Below are positions 8,802 to 17,183 of a stretch of DNA of 64,000 bases, piece after piece (positions within the stretch are counted from its first letter, which is position 1; each line of letters begins with the position of its first letter). The stretch is from contig NZ_JACSQS010000010.1 in assembly GCF_014836545.1 (NCBI RefSeq), positions 62,001-126,000 of the forward strand, read 5' to 3'. A model generated the notes under the pieces. It did no database searches. It was given only the letters and a program-made list of their open reading frames with translations, and had not been told where the DNA came from. The translations under genes and the position numbers were made by a program. The stretch is from Stenotrophomonas lacuserhaii (GTDB taxonomy: Bacteria; Pseudomonadota; Gammaproteobacteria; Xanthomonadales; Xanthomonadaceae).

Positions 8802-11171
8802 GTGGTTGGTCGCCCTACGCCGCTTGCCCCCACCCGACCCGCTGGCCGCAGCCTGCGCACGCGGCTGATGCTGTGGTCAAGCCTCGTGCAGGCCGCATTG
8901 TTGCTGCTGCTGGTGACACTGTTCTATCTGGGTGCGCGAACGCTGGTGCACCAGCAGGCCACCGAACAGCTGCGCTCGCTGGCCGACCAGACCGCCCGCA
9001 GCCTGGGCAATTCGCTGCGTTCGGCGGAAATCACCGGCGATATGCTGCTGTCCCCGCTGGGCCGCCAGGCCTTCGATGCCATCCAGCTGGATGGCCTGCT
9101 GCGCGCGGCGGTGGTGGCCGACCCCAACGTGGACGGGGCCACGGTGATCATCGAACCGGACCGCGTGGCCGGCCTGCCCGATGGCTACGCGTGCAATGAC
9201 ATGCTGCACGATGGCAGCGTGCACCAGTCCTGCAGCGGCCAGCTGGGCTTTGATACGCACCAGCGCAGTTGGTACCGCGATGCGCTGCGCGCCAGTGGCC
9301 CGTGGTGGTCGGCGCCGTACACCAACCCGCAGGCCGAAGGGCGCCTGTTCATCACCTACAGCAATCCGCTGCGGCTGGCCGGCGAGCTGCTGCCGGCCGG
9401 GCTGGTCAGCGTGGACGTGCCACTGGCACGGCTGCAGCAGGATCTGGGCGAACTGCCGCGCAGCGTCGGCCTGCGCGCCACCCTGCTCGGCCCGGACCAC
9501 CGCGTGGTGCTCAGTTCGGTGCCGGAAATCGAGCCGGGGATGTCCTTGCAGCAGTACCTGCAGCTGCGTCCGGACCTGGCGCCGCTGTTCGACCTGCGCC
9601 GCCCCCTGCTCCAGCCAGAGCGCGGGCTGGAACACCGCGGCAGCGACGGCACGCGCTTCCTCAGCCGGGTCGCCCCGTTGCAGCAGCCCGGCTGGCAGGT
9701 GGTGCTGTCGGCGGACCGTGCGCTGCTGCTGGCAGACCTGCGCCGCGTGGCGCATTGGGCAATCGGGCTGGGCTTGCTGGGCGTGGCGGTGTGGCTGCTG
9801 CTGGTGCGCCGCCATGCGCTGCGGCTGCTGCAGCCGATGGAAGCGCTCACCGCGGCCGCACGCCGTTTCAGTGCCGGCCAGTTCCACGAACCGCTGCCGG
9901 TACCACGCCACGATGATGAGGTTGGCGAGATGGCCCGCTCATTCGAAAGTGCGCGCCGTTCCATCCTGCAGCAGATGGACACCATCGCGCGGATGGCCAG
10001 CGCGCGCGAACGCACCGAAAGCGAAATGCGCATCGCCCATGGCATCCAGCAGGGCATGCTGGCGCCACCGCCGCGCCTGCAGGCCGATGGCTTCCAGCTG
10101 CGCAGTGCGGCGCTGCTGGTACCCGCGCGTGAGGTCGGCGGGGATTTCCAGCACATCGCCCAGCTGGACCGCACCACGCTGTGCTTCGTCATCGGCGATG
10201 TATCCGGCAACGGCGTGCCGGCGGCCTTGTTCATGACCCGCGTACTGACCGTGCTGGAAGCTTCGATGCTGCGCCATCGCCATCCGCCGACCATCCTGGC
10301 CGAAGCCGGGCGGCATATCGCCGAGCGCAACCAGGCCTGCATGTTCGCCACGGTGTTGTGCGGGGTGGTGGATGTAGCCAGTGGCCGCTTCGAACTGGCC
10401 AGCGCCGGGCATGAATCGCCGCTGCTGCGCCAGGCCGATGGCCGCGTGCGGGTGCAGGCGATGCACAGCGGCCCGGCGCTGGGCATCAGCGCCGATGCCG
10501 GCTACCCGTGCGCGCGCGGGCTGTTGGCGCCGGGCGATTACCTGCTGGCCTATACCGATGGCATCAGCGAGGCGCAGTGTCCGCGCCAGCGCTGGTTCGG
10601 GCTGGAGGGGCTGCGCGAGGTGCTGGCGGCCGAGCCCGATGACCGCCGCGTCTGCGCCCGCGTGGTGGATACCCTTCACGCGTTCTGCGAAGGCGCCGGC
10701 AACCCGGACGACCTGGCGCTGGTCAGCGTGGGGCGGCAGGCGCTGGCGGCACCGCTGCGGCTGCGTGCGGCGGCCACCCCCGATGGGCTGGCCTACCTGC
10801 TGCAGCGGCTGGTGGCGGGATTGCACGGGATGCACCTGGACAGCACACGCATCGGCCTGGCGCGGCTGATCGTGGAAGAGCTGGGCACCAATGCCATGGC
10901 GTATCAGCGCGTTGTGTCGGATGTGACTCTCGACGTCCTCGCGACCCTGGATGAGGATGGCCTCGCACTGGACGTGCGCGATGACGGGCAGGCATTCGAC
11001 CCCACCGTTGCGCCCGTACCAGACCTGGACGAGGCGATGGAACGCCGCGCCATCGGGGGCTGGGGCCTGCACCTGGTGCGCTCGCTGAGCGACCACATCG
11101 AGTACTGCCGTCGCGATGGCAGCAATCACGTCCATCTTCTGCTGCTGCCGCCGGCAGCGCGTACGGAGTAG
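8802..11171 (+). CDS. Membrane PP2C (SpoIIE/RsbU-type) phosphatase fused to an anti-sigma-kinase-like ATPase
   Basis: Predicted 789-residue membrane switch protein. A first transmembrane segment (about 24-46) and a second (about 314-337) flank a periplasmic sensor region; a HAMP linker follows (about 338-395). The PP2C/SpoIIE phosphatase domain is marked by HGIQQGMLAPPP (near 413), REVGGDF (near 440), GDVSGNGVPAALFM (near 464) and LAYTDGISEAQ (near 581). The C-terminal ~130 residues are a HATPase_c_2 domain like RsbW/SpoIIAB (EELGTNAMAYQ near 691, GGWGLHLV). I set the start at GTG 8802 because AAGGA precedes it by seven bases; the open frame begins at 8637 with a basic, non-coding-like stretch. 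A STAS-domain gene follows within six bases, so the pair should work as a partner-switching circuit. No sigma factor gene is nearby. Confidence 0.9.
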   Translation: MVGRPTPLAPTRPAGRSLRTRLMLWSSLVQAALLLLLVTLFYLGARTLVHQQATEQLRSLADQTARSLGNSLRSAEITGDMLLSPLGRQAFDAIQLDGLLRAAVVADPNVDGATVIIEPDRVAGLPDGYACNDMLHDGSVHQSCSGQLGFDTHQRSWYRDALRASGPWWSAPYTNPQAEGRLFITYSNPLRLAGELLPAGLVSVDVPLARLQQDLGELPRSVGLRATLLGPDHRVVLSSVPEIEPGMSLQQYLQLRPDLAPLFDLRRPLLQPERGLEHRGSDGTRFLSRVAPLQQPGWQVVLSADRALLLADLRRVAHWAIGLGLLGVAVWLLLVRRHALRLLQPMEALTAAARRFSAGQFHEPLPVPRHDDEVGEMARSFESARRSILQQMDTIARMASARERTESEMRIAHGIQQGMLAPPPRLQADGFQLRSAALLVPAREVGGDFQHIAQLDRTTLCFVIGDVSGNGVPAALFMTRVLTVLEASMLRHRHPPTILAEAGRHIAERNQACMFATVLCGVVDVASGRFELASAGHESPLLRQADGRVRVQAMHSGPALGISADAGYPCARGLLAPGDYLLAYTDGISEAQCPRQRWFGLEGLREVLAAEPDDRRVCARVVDTLHAFCEGAGNPDDLALVSVGRQALAAPLRLRAAATPDGLAYLLQRLVAGLHGMHLDSTRIGLARLIVEELGTNAMAYQRVVSDVTLDVLATLDEDGLALDVRDDGQAFDPTVAPVPDLDEAMERRAIGGWGLHLVRSLSDHIEYCRRDGSNHVHLLLLPPAARTE

Positions 11172-11177
11172 TTGCCC

Positions 11178-11558
11178 ATGTCCCGCCTGACCCTGCGAAT
11201 CGATCCCGGTGACAGCCCGTACCAGCGCGTGTTCGTGTCCGGCTGGCTCGATGGCAGCACCCATGCCGAACTGGACGCCGCACTGGCGCCGCTGCTGCAC
11301 GATGGCACCCACATCCTGGAACTCAACCTGGCCGGGCTGGAGTACATATCCAGCGCCGGGCTGCGATCCATCTTCCGCGCCCGCAAGGCCCTGCACCCGC
11401 ACGCCGGCCGCCTGCTGGTGATGCAGCCCCGCCCGGGCGTGCGCAAGGTGTTCGAGCTGGTCAAGGCAGTCCCGGTGGAAGAGGTCTTCGCCTCCCAGGA
11501 AGAACTGGACAACTACCTGTCCGTGATCCAGCACAAAGTAGCCAACGGCGAACTGTAA
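11178..11558 (+). CDS. STAS-domain anti-sigma-factor antagonist
   Basis: A 126-residue single STAS domain of the SpoIIAA/RsbV type. The motif LEYISSAGLRSIF (54-66) includes the serine pair where these proteins are phosphorylated, probably Ser59. It follows the phosphatase/kinase fusion gene by six bases; the GGAG near the end of that gene serves as ribosome site for the ATG at 11178 (a TTG six bases earlier is in frame but worse placed). Expected cycle: phosphorylated by the ATPase domain and dephosphorylated by the PP2C domain of its neighbour. The final target, a sigma factor or another protein, cannot be seen here. Confidence 0.92.
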   Translation: MSRLTLRIDPGDSPYQRVFVSGWLDGSTHAELDAALAPLLHDGTHILELNLAGLEYISSAGLRSIFRARKALHPHAGRLLVMQPRPGVRKVFELVKAVPVEEVFASQEELDNYLSVIQHKVANGEL

Positions 11559-11570
11559 GCCAGCACACCC

Positions 11571-11595
11571 GGTAGTGACGACCGTTGGTCGTCAC
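11571..11595. repeat. SMAG-type palindromic repeat
   Basis: GGTAGTGACGACC followed by its inverse GGTCGTCAC: one GTAG-core hairpin between the STAS gene and the PadR regulator. Confidence 0.8.
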
Positions 11596-11624
11596 AGCCC
11601 CACCCCTTGCACCCAATCCCCTAT

Positions 11625-11660
11625 CGATATATCGTTTCGCAACCCGATACCGATATATCG
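11625..11660. promoter_or_regulatory. Paired palindromic operators of the PadR regulator
   Basis: The ten-base palindrome CGATATATCG occurs twice, at 11625-11634 and 11651-11660. The centres are 26 bases apart and the second copy ends two bases before the regulator ATG. It is A+T-rich in a G+C-rich region. Position and symmetry fit autoregulation by the PadR protein encoded just downstream, as for YqjI/yqjH in Escherichia coli; binding is inferred. Confidence 0.65.
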
Positions 11661-11662
11661 AA

Positions 11663-12190
11663 ATGACCCCGCCGCGCCCCGCCCCCGCCACCACCCGCCT
11701 GCTCAGCCGCGGTGACCTGCGCCTGCTGGTGCTGGCGCTGCTCGGCGATCAACCCCGCCACGGCTACGAACTCATCCAGCACGTCAGCGAGCTGTTCGTG
11801 CGCGCCTACACGCCCAGCGCTGGCACCATGTATCCGCTGCTGGCCAGCTTCGAACAGGCCGGCTGGGTGCTCGCCGAAGACGACGCCGGGCGCCGCCGCT
11901 TCCGCATCACCGACAGCGGCCGCGCCGAACTGCTGGCCCGCCGCGATGAAGTGAAAGCCGCCCAGCACCGCGCCTGGCACCGTGCCCGCGAGATCGCCAA
12001 GGCCGACATGCCGCCGGACCTGCGCGATGCCCTGCGCCAGTTCAAGAGTGCGCTGGTGCGCCACCACGGACGCTGGCAGGAAGGCGAAACCACCCAGGTG
12101 TCCGCCCTGCTGCTGCAGGCGGCCGCGCTGTTGAACGGCCAGCCGCCTGCGCCGGCCGAATCCCCCGAACCTGCGACCCCGCCCGCCTGA
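11663..12190 (+). CDS. PadR-family transcriptional regulator, YqjI-like
   Basis: A 175-residue repressor. Residues 18-90 form the PadR winged helix (LLVLALLGDQPRHGYELIQ, GTMYPLLASFEQAGWV, RRRFRITDSG), followed by a helical dimerisation region and a Pro/Ala-rich tail. I used the ATG at 11663; the frame could extend upstream to 11585 only through repeat DNA. No ribosome site precedes it, and the second operator almost touches the ATG, so the message may have almost no leader. The next gene, 54 bases on, is a siderophore-interacting flavoprotein of the YqjH type. The pair therefore matches E. coli yqjI-yqjH, where YqjI is a nickel-responsive repressor. The His-rich N-terminal extension of E. coli YqjI is absent here, so the metal response may differ. 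Confidence 0.88.
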   Translation: MTPPRPAPATTRLLSRGDLRLLVLALLGDQPRHGYELIQHVSELFVRAYTPSAGTMYPLLASFEQAGWVLAEDDAGRRRFRITDSGRAELLARRDEVKAAQHRAWHRAREIAKADMPPDLRDALRQFKSALVRHHGRWQEGETTQVSALLLQAAALLNGQPPAPAESPEPATPPA

Positions 12191-12244
12191 GCCAGCCCGG
12201 TCGCCCCGCGCCTGTCGCGCCCCCTCCCTCTTCAGGAATCCCCT

Positions 12245-13045
12245 ATGTCTTCCCATGAAAACAAGCGCCTGCGCCTGGATGTCCGCTTCCGCGAACTGAC
12301 CGTGCTGCGCACCGAAGAAGTCACTCCGAACATGCGCCGCGTGGTGCTGGGTGGCGCCGACCTGGCCGGCTTTGATTCACCCGGCCCGGATGACCACATC
12401 AAGCTGTTTTTCCCCAACCGCAGCGGCGAGATGGTGCTGCCGACCATGACCCCCGAAGGCCCGCGTTACCCGGAAGGCAAGGAACCTTCGCCCGCCCGCG
12501 ATTACACCCCGCGCGGCTGGGACCACGAGGCTGGCGAGCTGGCGATCGACTTCGTGCTGCACGGCGACCACGGCGTGGCCGGCCCGTGGGCCGCACGCGC
12601 GCAGCCGGGCGATACGCTGGCGGTTGGCGGTCCGCGTGGTTCGTTCCAGGTGGCCGATGATTACGATGGCTATGTGCTGATCGGCGATGAAACCGCGCTG
12701 CCGGCGATTGCCCGCTGGCTGGAGATCCTGCCGGAAGAAGCCGAAGTGCAGGTGCTGATCGAAGTGGCCGACGAGGCCGAGCGCCAGGACCTGCCGCAGG
12801 GTGACAACGTGCGCATCCAGTGGCTGGAGCGCAATGGGTTCCCGGCCGCAAGCAGTTCGCTGCTGGAAGACGCGCTGGTGGACTTCGAGGCGCCGGAGGG
12901 CGATGTGTTCTATTGGATCGCCACCGAATCACGCCGCGCGCGGATGATGCGCAAGTTCTTCGAAGGCCACCATGCGGTGCCGCGCGACTGGATCCGGTCC
13001 ACCGGGTACTGGAAAGCGCACGCGGACGAGACTGACGGCGACTGA
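12245..13045 (+). CDS. Siderophore-interacting protein, NADPH-dependent ferric-chelate reductase (YqjH/ViuB family)
   Basis: A 266-residue cytosolic flavoprotein that would release iron from imported ferric siderophores by reduction. FAD-binding RDYTPR (85-90), followed by a family-typical GDETALPAIARWLE (147-160) in the NADPH-binding half, and a C-terminal WIATESRRARMMRKF. AGGA precedes the ATG by about six bases. It is the likely regulated target of the PadR gene immediately upstream, and no other iron gene is adjacent. Length is normal for the family. Confidence 0.93.
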   Translation: MSSHENKRLRLDVRFRELTVLRTEEVTPNMRRVVLGGADLAGFDSPGPDDHIKLFFPNRSGEMVLPTMTPEGPRYPEGKEPSPARDYTPRGWDHEAGELAIDFVLHGDHGVAGPWAARAQPGDTLAVGGPRGSFQVADDYDGYVLIGDETALPAIARWLEILPEEAEVQVLIEVADEAERQDLPQGDNVRIQWLERNGFPAASSSLLEDALVDFEAPEGDVFYWIATESRRARMMRKFFEGHHAVPRDWIRSTGYWKAHADETDGD

Positions 13046-13062
13046 AACTCCAAAGCAAGGGC

Positions 13063-13168
13063 GTGACGACCAACGGGCGTCACCCACCAGGAGCGGCAAT
13101 CGTCGGTCCGGTAGTGACGGCCGCTGGCCGTCATTGCGCCTTTTGACGGCCAGCGGCCGTCGCTACCG
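13063..13168. repeat. SMAG-type repeat cluster
   Basis: One hairpin of the GTGACGACC type (13063-13086), then two GTAG-core hairpins in inverted orientation (13110-13168) forming a dimer. It fills the gap between the reductase and the next gene. Confidence 0.8.
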
Positions 13169-13189
13169 AATTGACGCGATAATGGCCGC

Positions 13190-13597
13190 ATGACCGACCT
13201 CTTTGCTGCCACCGTCGCCGCGGCGCTTTCGCGCCTGCAGACCGACCCTTCCGCCTTTGACACCGTGCTCGCCCCCCATGGCGAGGCCGGCGCACTGCGC
13301 CCCACGCTGCGCGAGCTGCTGGCAACCCGCCAGCTGGCGCTGAAGGCCGATGCCGATGTCGGCCTGGTGGCTGACATGCTGCGCCGCGACCAGAAATTCG
13401 CCCCGCCGGGCCGTCCTTCCATCCACCTGGTGCAGCTGCGCAAGCAGCAGGCCAGTGCCAAACAGGCGGCGTTGATCGCGCGCCAGGCGTACGGCCGCGC
13501 CGCGCAGGATTTCGTGCGGGCACTGTCGTTGAAGATCACCCCGCGGCTGACCCCGATCGCCGTGGCCGACCGCTGGATGCAGACGCAGTTGGGGTGA
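13190..13597 (+). CDS. Conserved hypothetical protein
   Basis: A 135-residue soluble protein, mostly helical by appearance, starting MTDLFAATVAAALSRLQ. No signal peptide, membrane segment or familiar motif was seen. Codon usage is like the neighbouring core genes, and a strong hairpin terminator follows directly after the stop, both of which support a real gene. Function unknown. Confidence 0.75.
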   Translation: MTDLFAATVAAALSRLQTDPSAFDTVLAPHGEAGALRPTLRELLATRQLALKADADVGLVADMLRRDQKFAPPGRPSIHLVQLRKQQASAKQAALIARQAYGRAAQDFVRALSLKITPRLTPIAVADRWMQTQLG

Positions 13598-13610
13598 TTG
13601 CCCGCAAAAA

Positions 13611-13636
13611 AAAACCCGCCGTCGCCGGCGGGTTTT
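13611..13636. terminator. Bidirectional intrinsic terminator
   Basis: AAAACCCGCCG (13611-13621) and CGGCGGGTTTT (13626-13636) form a perfect 11-base stem with a TCGC loop. There are A runs on one side and T runs on the other, so it can stop both the rightward hypothetical gene and the leftward yceI gene. Confidence 0.92.
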
Positions 13637-13656
13637 TTCATTCAACGCACCGTGGA

Positions 13657-14367
13657 TCAGGCAGCCGGCTTTTCGCCGGTGGCTTCGGTGGTGATGCGGA
13701 TCTTCACTTCATCGCTGACGTTCGGGGCGTACGCGCCGACGCCGAAATCGCTGCGCTTGATGGTGGTGGTGGCATCGAAGCCCGCCGCCGGCACCTTGGC
13801 CATCGGGTGCTCGCCGCCGCCATTGATGGTGACGTCCAGGGTGACCGGCTTGGTCTGGTCCTTGATGGTCAGGTCGCCGGTCACGGTCAGCTTGTTGGTG
13901 CCGGCCGATTCCACCTTGGTGCTCTTGAACGAAGCCGCCGGGAACTTGGCCGCGTCGAAGAAGTCGGCGCTCTTCAGATGCTCGTCGAACTTGGCGGTGA
14001 AGCTGTTCAGGCCGGACAGCGGCAGCTTCACTTCCACGGTGGACTTGGTCACGTCGGCCGCGTCATACACCAGGGTGCCTTCGGCGCTGCCGAAGTGCGC
14101 GGTCGGGTTGGAGAAGCCGAAGTGGCTCCACTGCGCCAGCACGTCGGTGTGGCTCGGGTCCAGCTTGTAGGTGCCCGAAGCGATCTGGATCGCCTCGGCA
14201 GCCGGAGCGGCAGCGGCGGCATCAGCAGCCGGGGTGGCGGCCGGTTCGGTCGTGGCCGGGGTCGCGGCGGCATCGGCGGCCGGGGTGGCTTCGTCGGCCG
14301 GCTTGGAGCAGGCGGCGATCGCCAGGGTCAGGGCCAGCGGCAGCAGCAGCTTGGTGGTCTTGGTCAT
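13657..14367 (-). CDS. YceI-family lipoprotein
   Basis: A 236-residue envelope protein with the lipid-binding lipocalin-like YceI domain. The N-terminus is a lipoprotein signal (LLLPLALTLAIAAC, Cys20), followed by a 50-residue Ala/Pro/Thr/Glu linker and then the domain from about residue 70 (GTYKLDPSHTDVLAQWSHFG, KSTVEVKLPLSGLN, SADFFDAAKFP, VTGDLTIKDQTKPV). Family members bind isoprenoids such as polyprenyl chains; the ligand here is unknown. It shares a terminator with the convergent gene on its 3-prime side. Confidence 0.93.
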   Translation of the reverse strand: MTKTTKLLLPLALTLAIAACSKPADEATPAADAAATPATTEPAATPAADAAAAAPAAEAIQIASGTYKLDPSHTDVLAQWSHFGFSNPTAHFGSAEGTLVYDAADVTKSTVEVKLPLSGLNSFTAKFDEHLKSADFFDAAKFPAASFKSTKVESAGTNKLTVTGDLTIKDQTKPVTLDVTINGGGEHPMAKVPAAGFDATTTIKRSDFGVGAYAPNVSDEVKIRITTEATGEKPAA

Positions 14368-14459
14368 GTTCAGGACTCTCTCTCGATTGTTTCGCTAAGG
14401 GAATGGACTGCAAACATCGACCCGTCCACGGGACCGGCCGATTCAAACATAAACACGGT

Positions 14460-15050
14460 TCAGACGATGCGAGCGGCTTCGTCGAAGGACAGGCGCGGCG
14501 AACGCGGGAACAGGCCGGCGGTGTCGCCGTAGCCCAGGTTCACCAGGAAGTTGCTGCGCAGCGAGGTGCCGGCGAAGAACGCCTCATCCACCTTGGCCGG
14601 ATCGAAACCGGTCATCGGGCCGGCGTCCAGGCCCAGCGCGCGTGCGGCCAGGATCAGGTACGCGCCCTGCAGGCTGCCGTTGAGGAAGGCCGGCTTCTGG
14701 CGGTTTTCCTGCGGGCCGTCGAACCACGCCTTGGCATCGGTGTGCGGGAACAGGTAGGGCAGCTTTTCGTGGAAGTCCAGGTCGTGGGCGATGATCACCG
14801 TGACCGGGGCGGCCATCGTCTTGGCCAGGTTACCTTCGGACAGCGCCGGGGCCAGCTTGGCCTTGCCTTCCTTCGAGGTGACGAACACGAAACGGGCCGG
14901 GCTGGAATTGGCCGAGGTCGGGCCGAACTTCACCAGGTCGTACAGCGCGCGCAGCGTGGATTCGTCCACCGGCTTGTCGTGGAAGTCATTCGCGGTGCGG
15001 GCAGTGCGGAACAACTGGTCAAGCGCGGCAGCGTCGAGTTCGTGCGACAT
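14460..15050 (-). CDS. rutE: RutE-type nitroreductase (malonic semialdehyde reductase family)
   Basis: A 196-residue flavin reductase of the HadB/RutE branch of the nitroreductases. Characteristic stretches are [20 protein letters not shown] near the N-terminus, [16 protein letters not shown] (about 47-62), [15 protein letters not shown] and [16 protein letters not shown]. In the Rut pathway the enzyme reduces malonic semialdehyde to 3-hydroxypropionate. The other rut genes are not nearby, so a more general quinone or aldehyde reductase role is equally possible. Confidence 0.85.
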   Translation of the reverse strand: MSHELDAAALDQLFRTARTANDFHDKPVDESTLRALYDLVKFGPTSANSSPARFVFVTSKEGKAKLAPALSEGNLAKTMAAPVTVIIAHDLDFHEKLPYLFPHTDAKAWFDGPQENRQKPAFLNGSLQGAYLILAARALGLDAGPMTGFDPAKVDEAFFAGTSLRSNFLVNLGYGDTAGLFPRSPRLSFDEAARIV

Positions 15051-15172
15051 GCATCCTCCAGGTAAAGAGCGTCAGCCCGGTGCTGCCTGCCAACAGGCCT
15101 GCAGCCGGGTCCATGCGGGGCAGTGTAGAGTGTCGCGTCTGTTGCAACACCCAGCAGGGCTGAAACGAATTA

Positions 15173-16138
15173 ATGCCAATCGTGAAACGATCGAGTGCGC
15201 CCTCGACGATTACCGATGGCCGCGCCGGCAACGTCCGGCAGGCCGTGGCGCTGGCCGGCGCGCTGCGTCTGGGCACCCACCAACCCCTGATGCTGGTGCC
15301 GCAGGCGCCCTGGCGCTGGCTGTCGCCCCGGCGCCTGCCCGGTGACATCCGGCACGGGTACGGCGAGGCATTCGCGGCGCTGGCCGAGACTCCCCCGACG
15401 CTGGCAATAGGCTGTGGCCGACAGGCCGCCGGGGCATTGCGGGTGCTGCGTGCGCGGGGAAGCCGGGTGGTGCAGATCCTGGATCCGCGCATCAGCGCGC
15501 GCCACTGGGACCTGGTGATCGTGCCCGAACATGACCGCCTGCGTGGCGGCAACGTGCTGACCCTGCTGGGCAGCCTGAACCCGGTGGATGATGACTGGCT
15601 GACGCTGGGGCGCGCCGCCTTTGCCGATTTCCGCAGCCTGCCCGGCCCGCGCACCGCGCTGCTGGTGGGCGGGCCGACCGCCCATGCGGCATGGGACGAA
15701 CAGGACATGCGCGGGGTGTTCGCGCAGCTCGCCGCGCAGATCCGCGCAGAGGGTGGCAGCCTGCTGGCGACCACGTCGCGGCGCACGCCGCCGGCACTGT
15801 CCGATGCGCTGCGTGACACCTTCGCCGACATCCCCAACGTGATCTGGGGCGATGGCGGCGACGGGGTGAATCCGTATGCCGGGCTGCTGGGCTGGGCCGA
15901 CCGGGTGGTGGTATCACCGGATTCGGTGAATCTGCTGTCCGAAGCCAGCGCCACGCGCGCGCCGGTGATGGTGGCGCTGGCGGCCACCGCGCAGGGCCGC
16001 ATGCAGCACTTCCAGCAGGCGCTGCACGAACGCGGCCGGCTGCAGCCGCGCTGGCTGGACTGGGACCACGGGCCCATCGAACCGCTGCGTGAGACCACGC
16101 GCGTAGCCGCCGAAGTGAAGCAGCGCCTGGGCCTGTGA
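15173..16138 (+). CDS. Mitochondrial fission ELM1-like family protein
   Basis: A 321-residue protein of the ELM1/COG3660 family. It begins with the typical TITDGRAGNVRQA and contains GCGRQAAGALRVLRA (80-94), PEHDRLRGGNVLTLLGSLN and a C-terminal DRVVVSPDSVNLLSEA, which resembles the nucleotide-sugar-binding half of GT-B glycosyltransferases. No signal peptide. The bacterial function is not established. It is divergent from rutE across a 122-base gap. Confidence 0.88.
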   Translation: MPIVKRSSAPSTITDGRAGNVRQAVALAGALRLGTHQPLMLVPQAPWRWLSPRRLPGDIRHGYGEAFAALAETPPTLAIGCGRQAAGALRVLRARGSRVVQILDPRISARHWDLVIVPEHDRLRGGNVLTLLGSLNPVDDDWLTLGRAAFADFRSLPGPRTALLVGGPTAHAAWDEQDMRGVFAQLAAQIRAEGGSLLATTSRRTPPALSDALRDTFADIPNVIWGDGGDGVNPYAGLLGWADRVVVSPDSVNLLSEASATRAPVMVALAATAQGRMQHFQQALHERGRLQPRWLDWDHGPIEPLRETTRVAAEVKQRLGL

Positions 16139-16142
16139 CGTG

Positions 16143-16254
16143 GGTAGCGCCGAGCCATGCTCGGCGAGCGCAGCGCAGCGTGACGACCAACGGTCATCAC
16201 CCACCACAGCCGTCACTACCGAAGACCCGGTGGGTGACGACCGTTGGTCGTCAC
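16143..16254. repeat. SMAG-type repeat cluster
   Basis: Three palindromic units: a GGTAGCGCCGAGCC hairpin, a GTGACGACC hairpin and a GGTGACGACCGTTGG hairpin, filling the gap before the DUF2145 gene. Confidence 0.8.
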
Positions 16255-16320
16255 GCCGTCAGCACTGCACCCACCGAGCACGGCTCCGCGCCACCTGCTT
16301 CAGTCTATGATGCCCTCGAC

Positions 16321-17160
16321 ATGGACCGTCCTTTCTTATCCCTCGCCCTGCTCCTGCTGCTCGCTCCGGCCACCGCCCGGGCCGACAGCGGCACCTGCCG
16401 CGAACGCTATCCCACCCCCGCCGCCGAGGCGGCGATGTTCGACGTGGCCTGGACCACCGCCGAGCGCCTGGACACCCTGCCCGACGTGGACGTGGTGATC
16501 GCCGCGCGCGGCGGACAGGACCTCAGCCGTTACGGCCTGCGCCACAGTCACCTGGCCATCCTGCTGCGCGACGACGACGGGCGCTGGCGCGCGGTGCACC
16601 TGCTCAACCGCTGCAAGACCGACCGCTCGCTTCTGTACTACGAAGGGCTGGCCAACTTCATCGGCGAAACCGGTGGCCATACCGATCTACGCATCGGCCT
16701 GCTGGAGCCCGCACTGGCGGCCCGCCTGAAGGCGATGCTGCAGTCGCCGGCCACCGCCGCGCACGCCTTGCACGAACCACGCTACAACGTGGTGGCCTAT
16801 CCATACCGAACCGATTTCCAGAACTCCAACGGCTGGGTGCTGGAGGTGCTGGCCGCCGCGATGGCCAGCACCGATGGTGCCGCACCCTTGCAGGATCGCG
16901 CCCAGGTGCAGCAGTGGCTGCTCGCCAACGGTTACCTGCCCAGCGTGCTGCATATCAGCTTGGGCAAGCGCGTGGGTGCGCGCGTGGCGGTGGCCAATGC
17001 CACTACCACCGACCATCCGCTGGCCGAGCGCGTGTCCGGCAACTATTCGGTGGTGACCGTGGAATCGGTGTTCGACTTCCTGCGCGCACGCCAGCAGCTG
17101 CCGCAGGAACTTTCCATTCCGCATGTTCCCGTGGCCGGTGCCACGGCCGCTACGCCCTGA
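16321..17160 (+). CDS. DUF2145 exported protein
   Basis: A 279-residue protein with a clear signal peptide (MDRPFLSLALLLLLAPATARADS). The mature part matches the DUF2145 family as I recall it: IAARGGQDLSRYGLRHSHLA with a conserved His, HLLNRCKTDRSLLYYEGLANF, and YNVVAYPYRTDFQNSNGWVLE. The fold resembles papain-like enzymes, but activity is not established. I chose the ATG at 16321 because translation from the earlier in-frame start would cross repeat DNA. The next gene starts 23 bases downstream, so they are probably one transcript. Confidence 0.85.
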   Translation: MDRPFLSLALLLLLAPATARADSGTCRERYPTPAAEAAMFDVAWTTAERLDTLPDVDVVIAARGGQDLSRYGLRHSHLAILLRDDDGRWRAVHLLNRCKTDRSLLYYEGLANFIGETGGHTDLRIGLLEPALAARLKAMLQSPATAAHALHEPRYNVVAYPYRTDFQNSNGWVLEVLAAAMASTDGAAPLQDRAQVQQWLLANGYLPSVLHISLGKRVGARVAVANATTTDHPLAERVSGNYSVVTVESVFDFLRARQQLPQELSIPHVPVAGATAATP

Positions 17161-17183
17161 CCCCTTTTCCGCAGGAGACACGC

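Noticed and set aside
9939..11534. A 531-codon leftward frame opposite the phosphatase and STAS genes
   Set aside because: Shadow; covers the junction of two real genes and lacks motifs.
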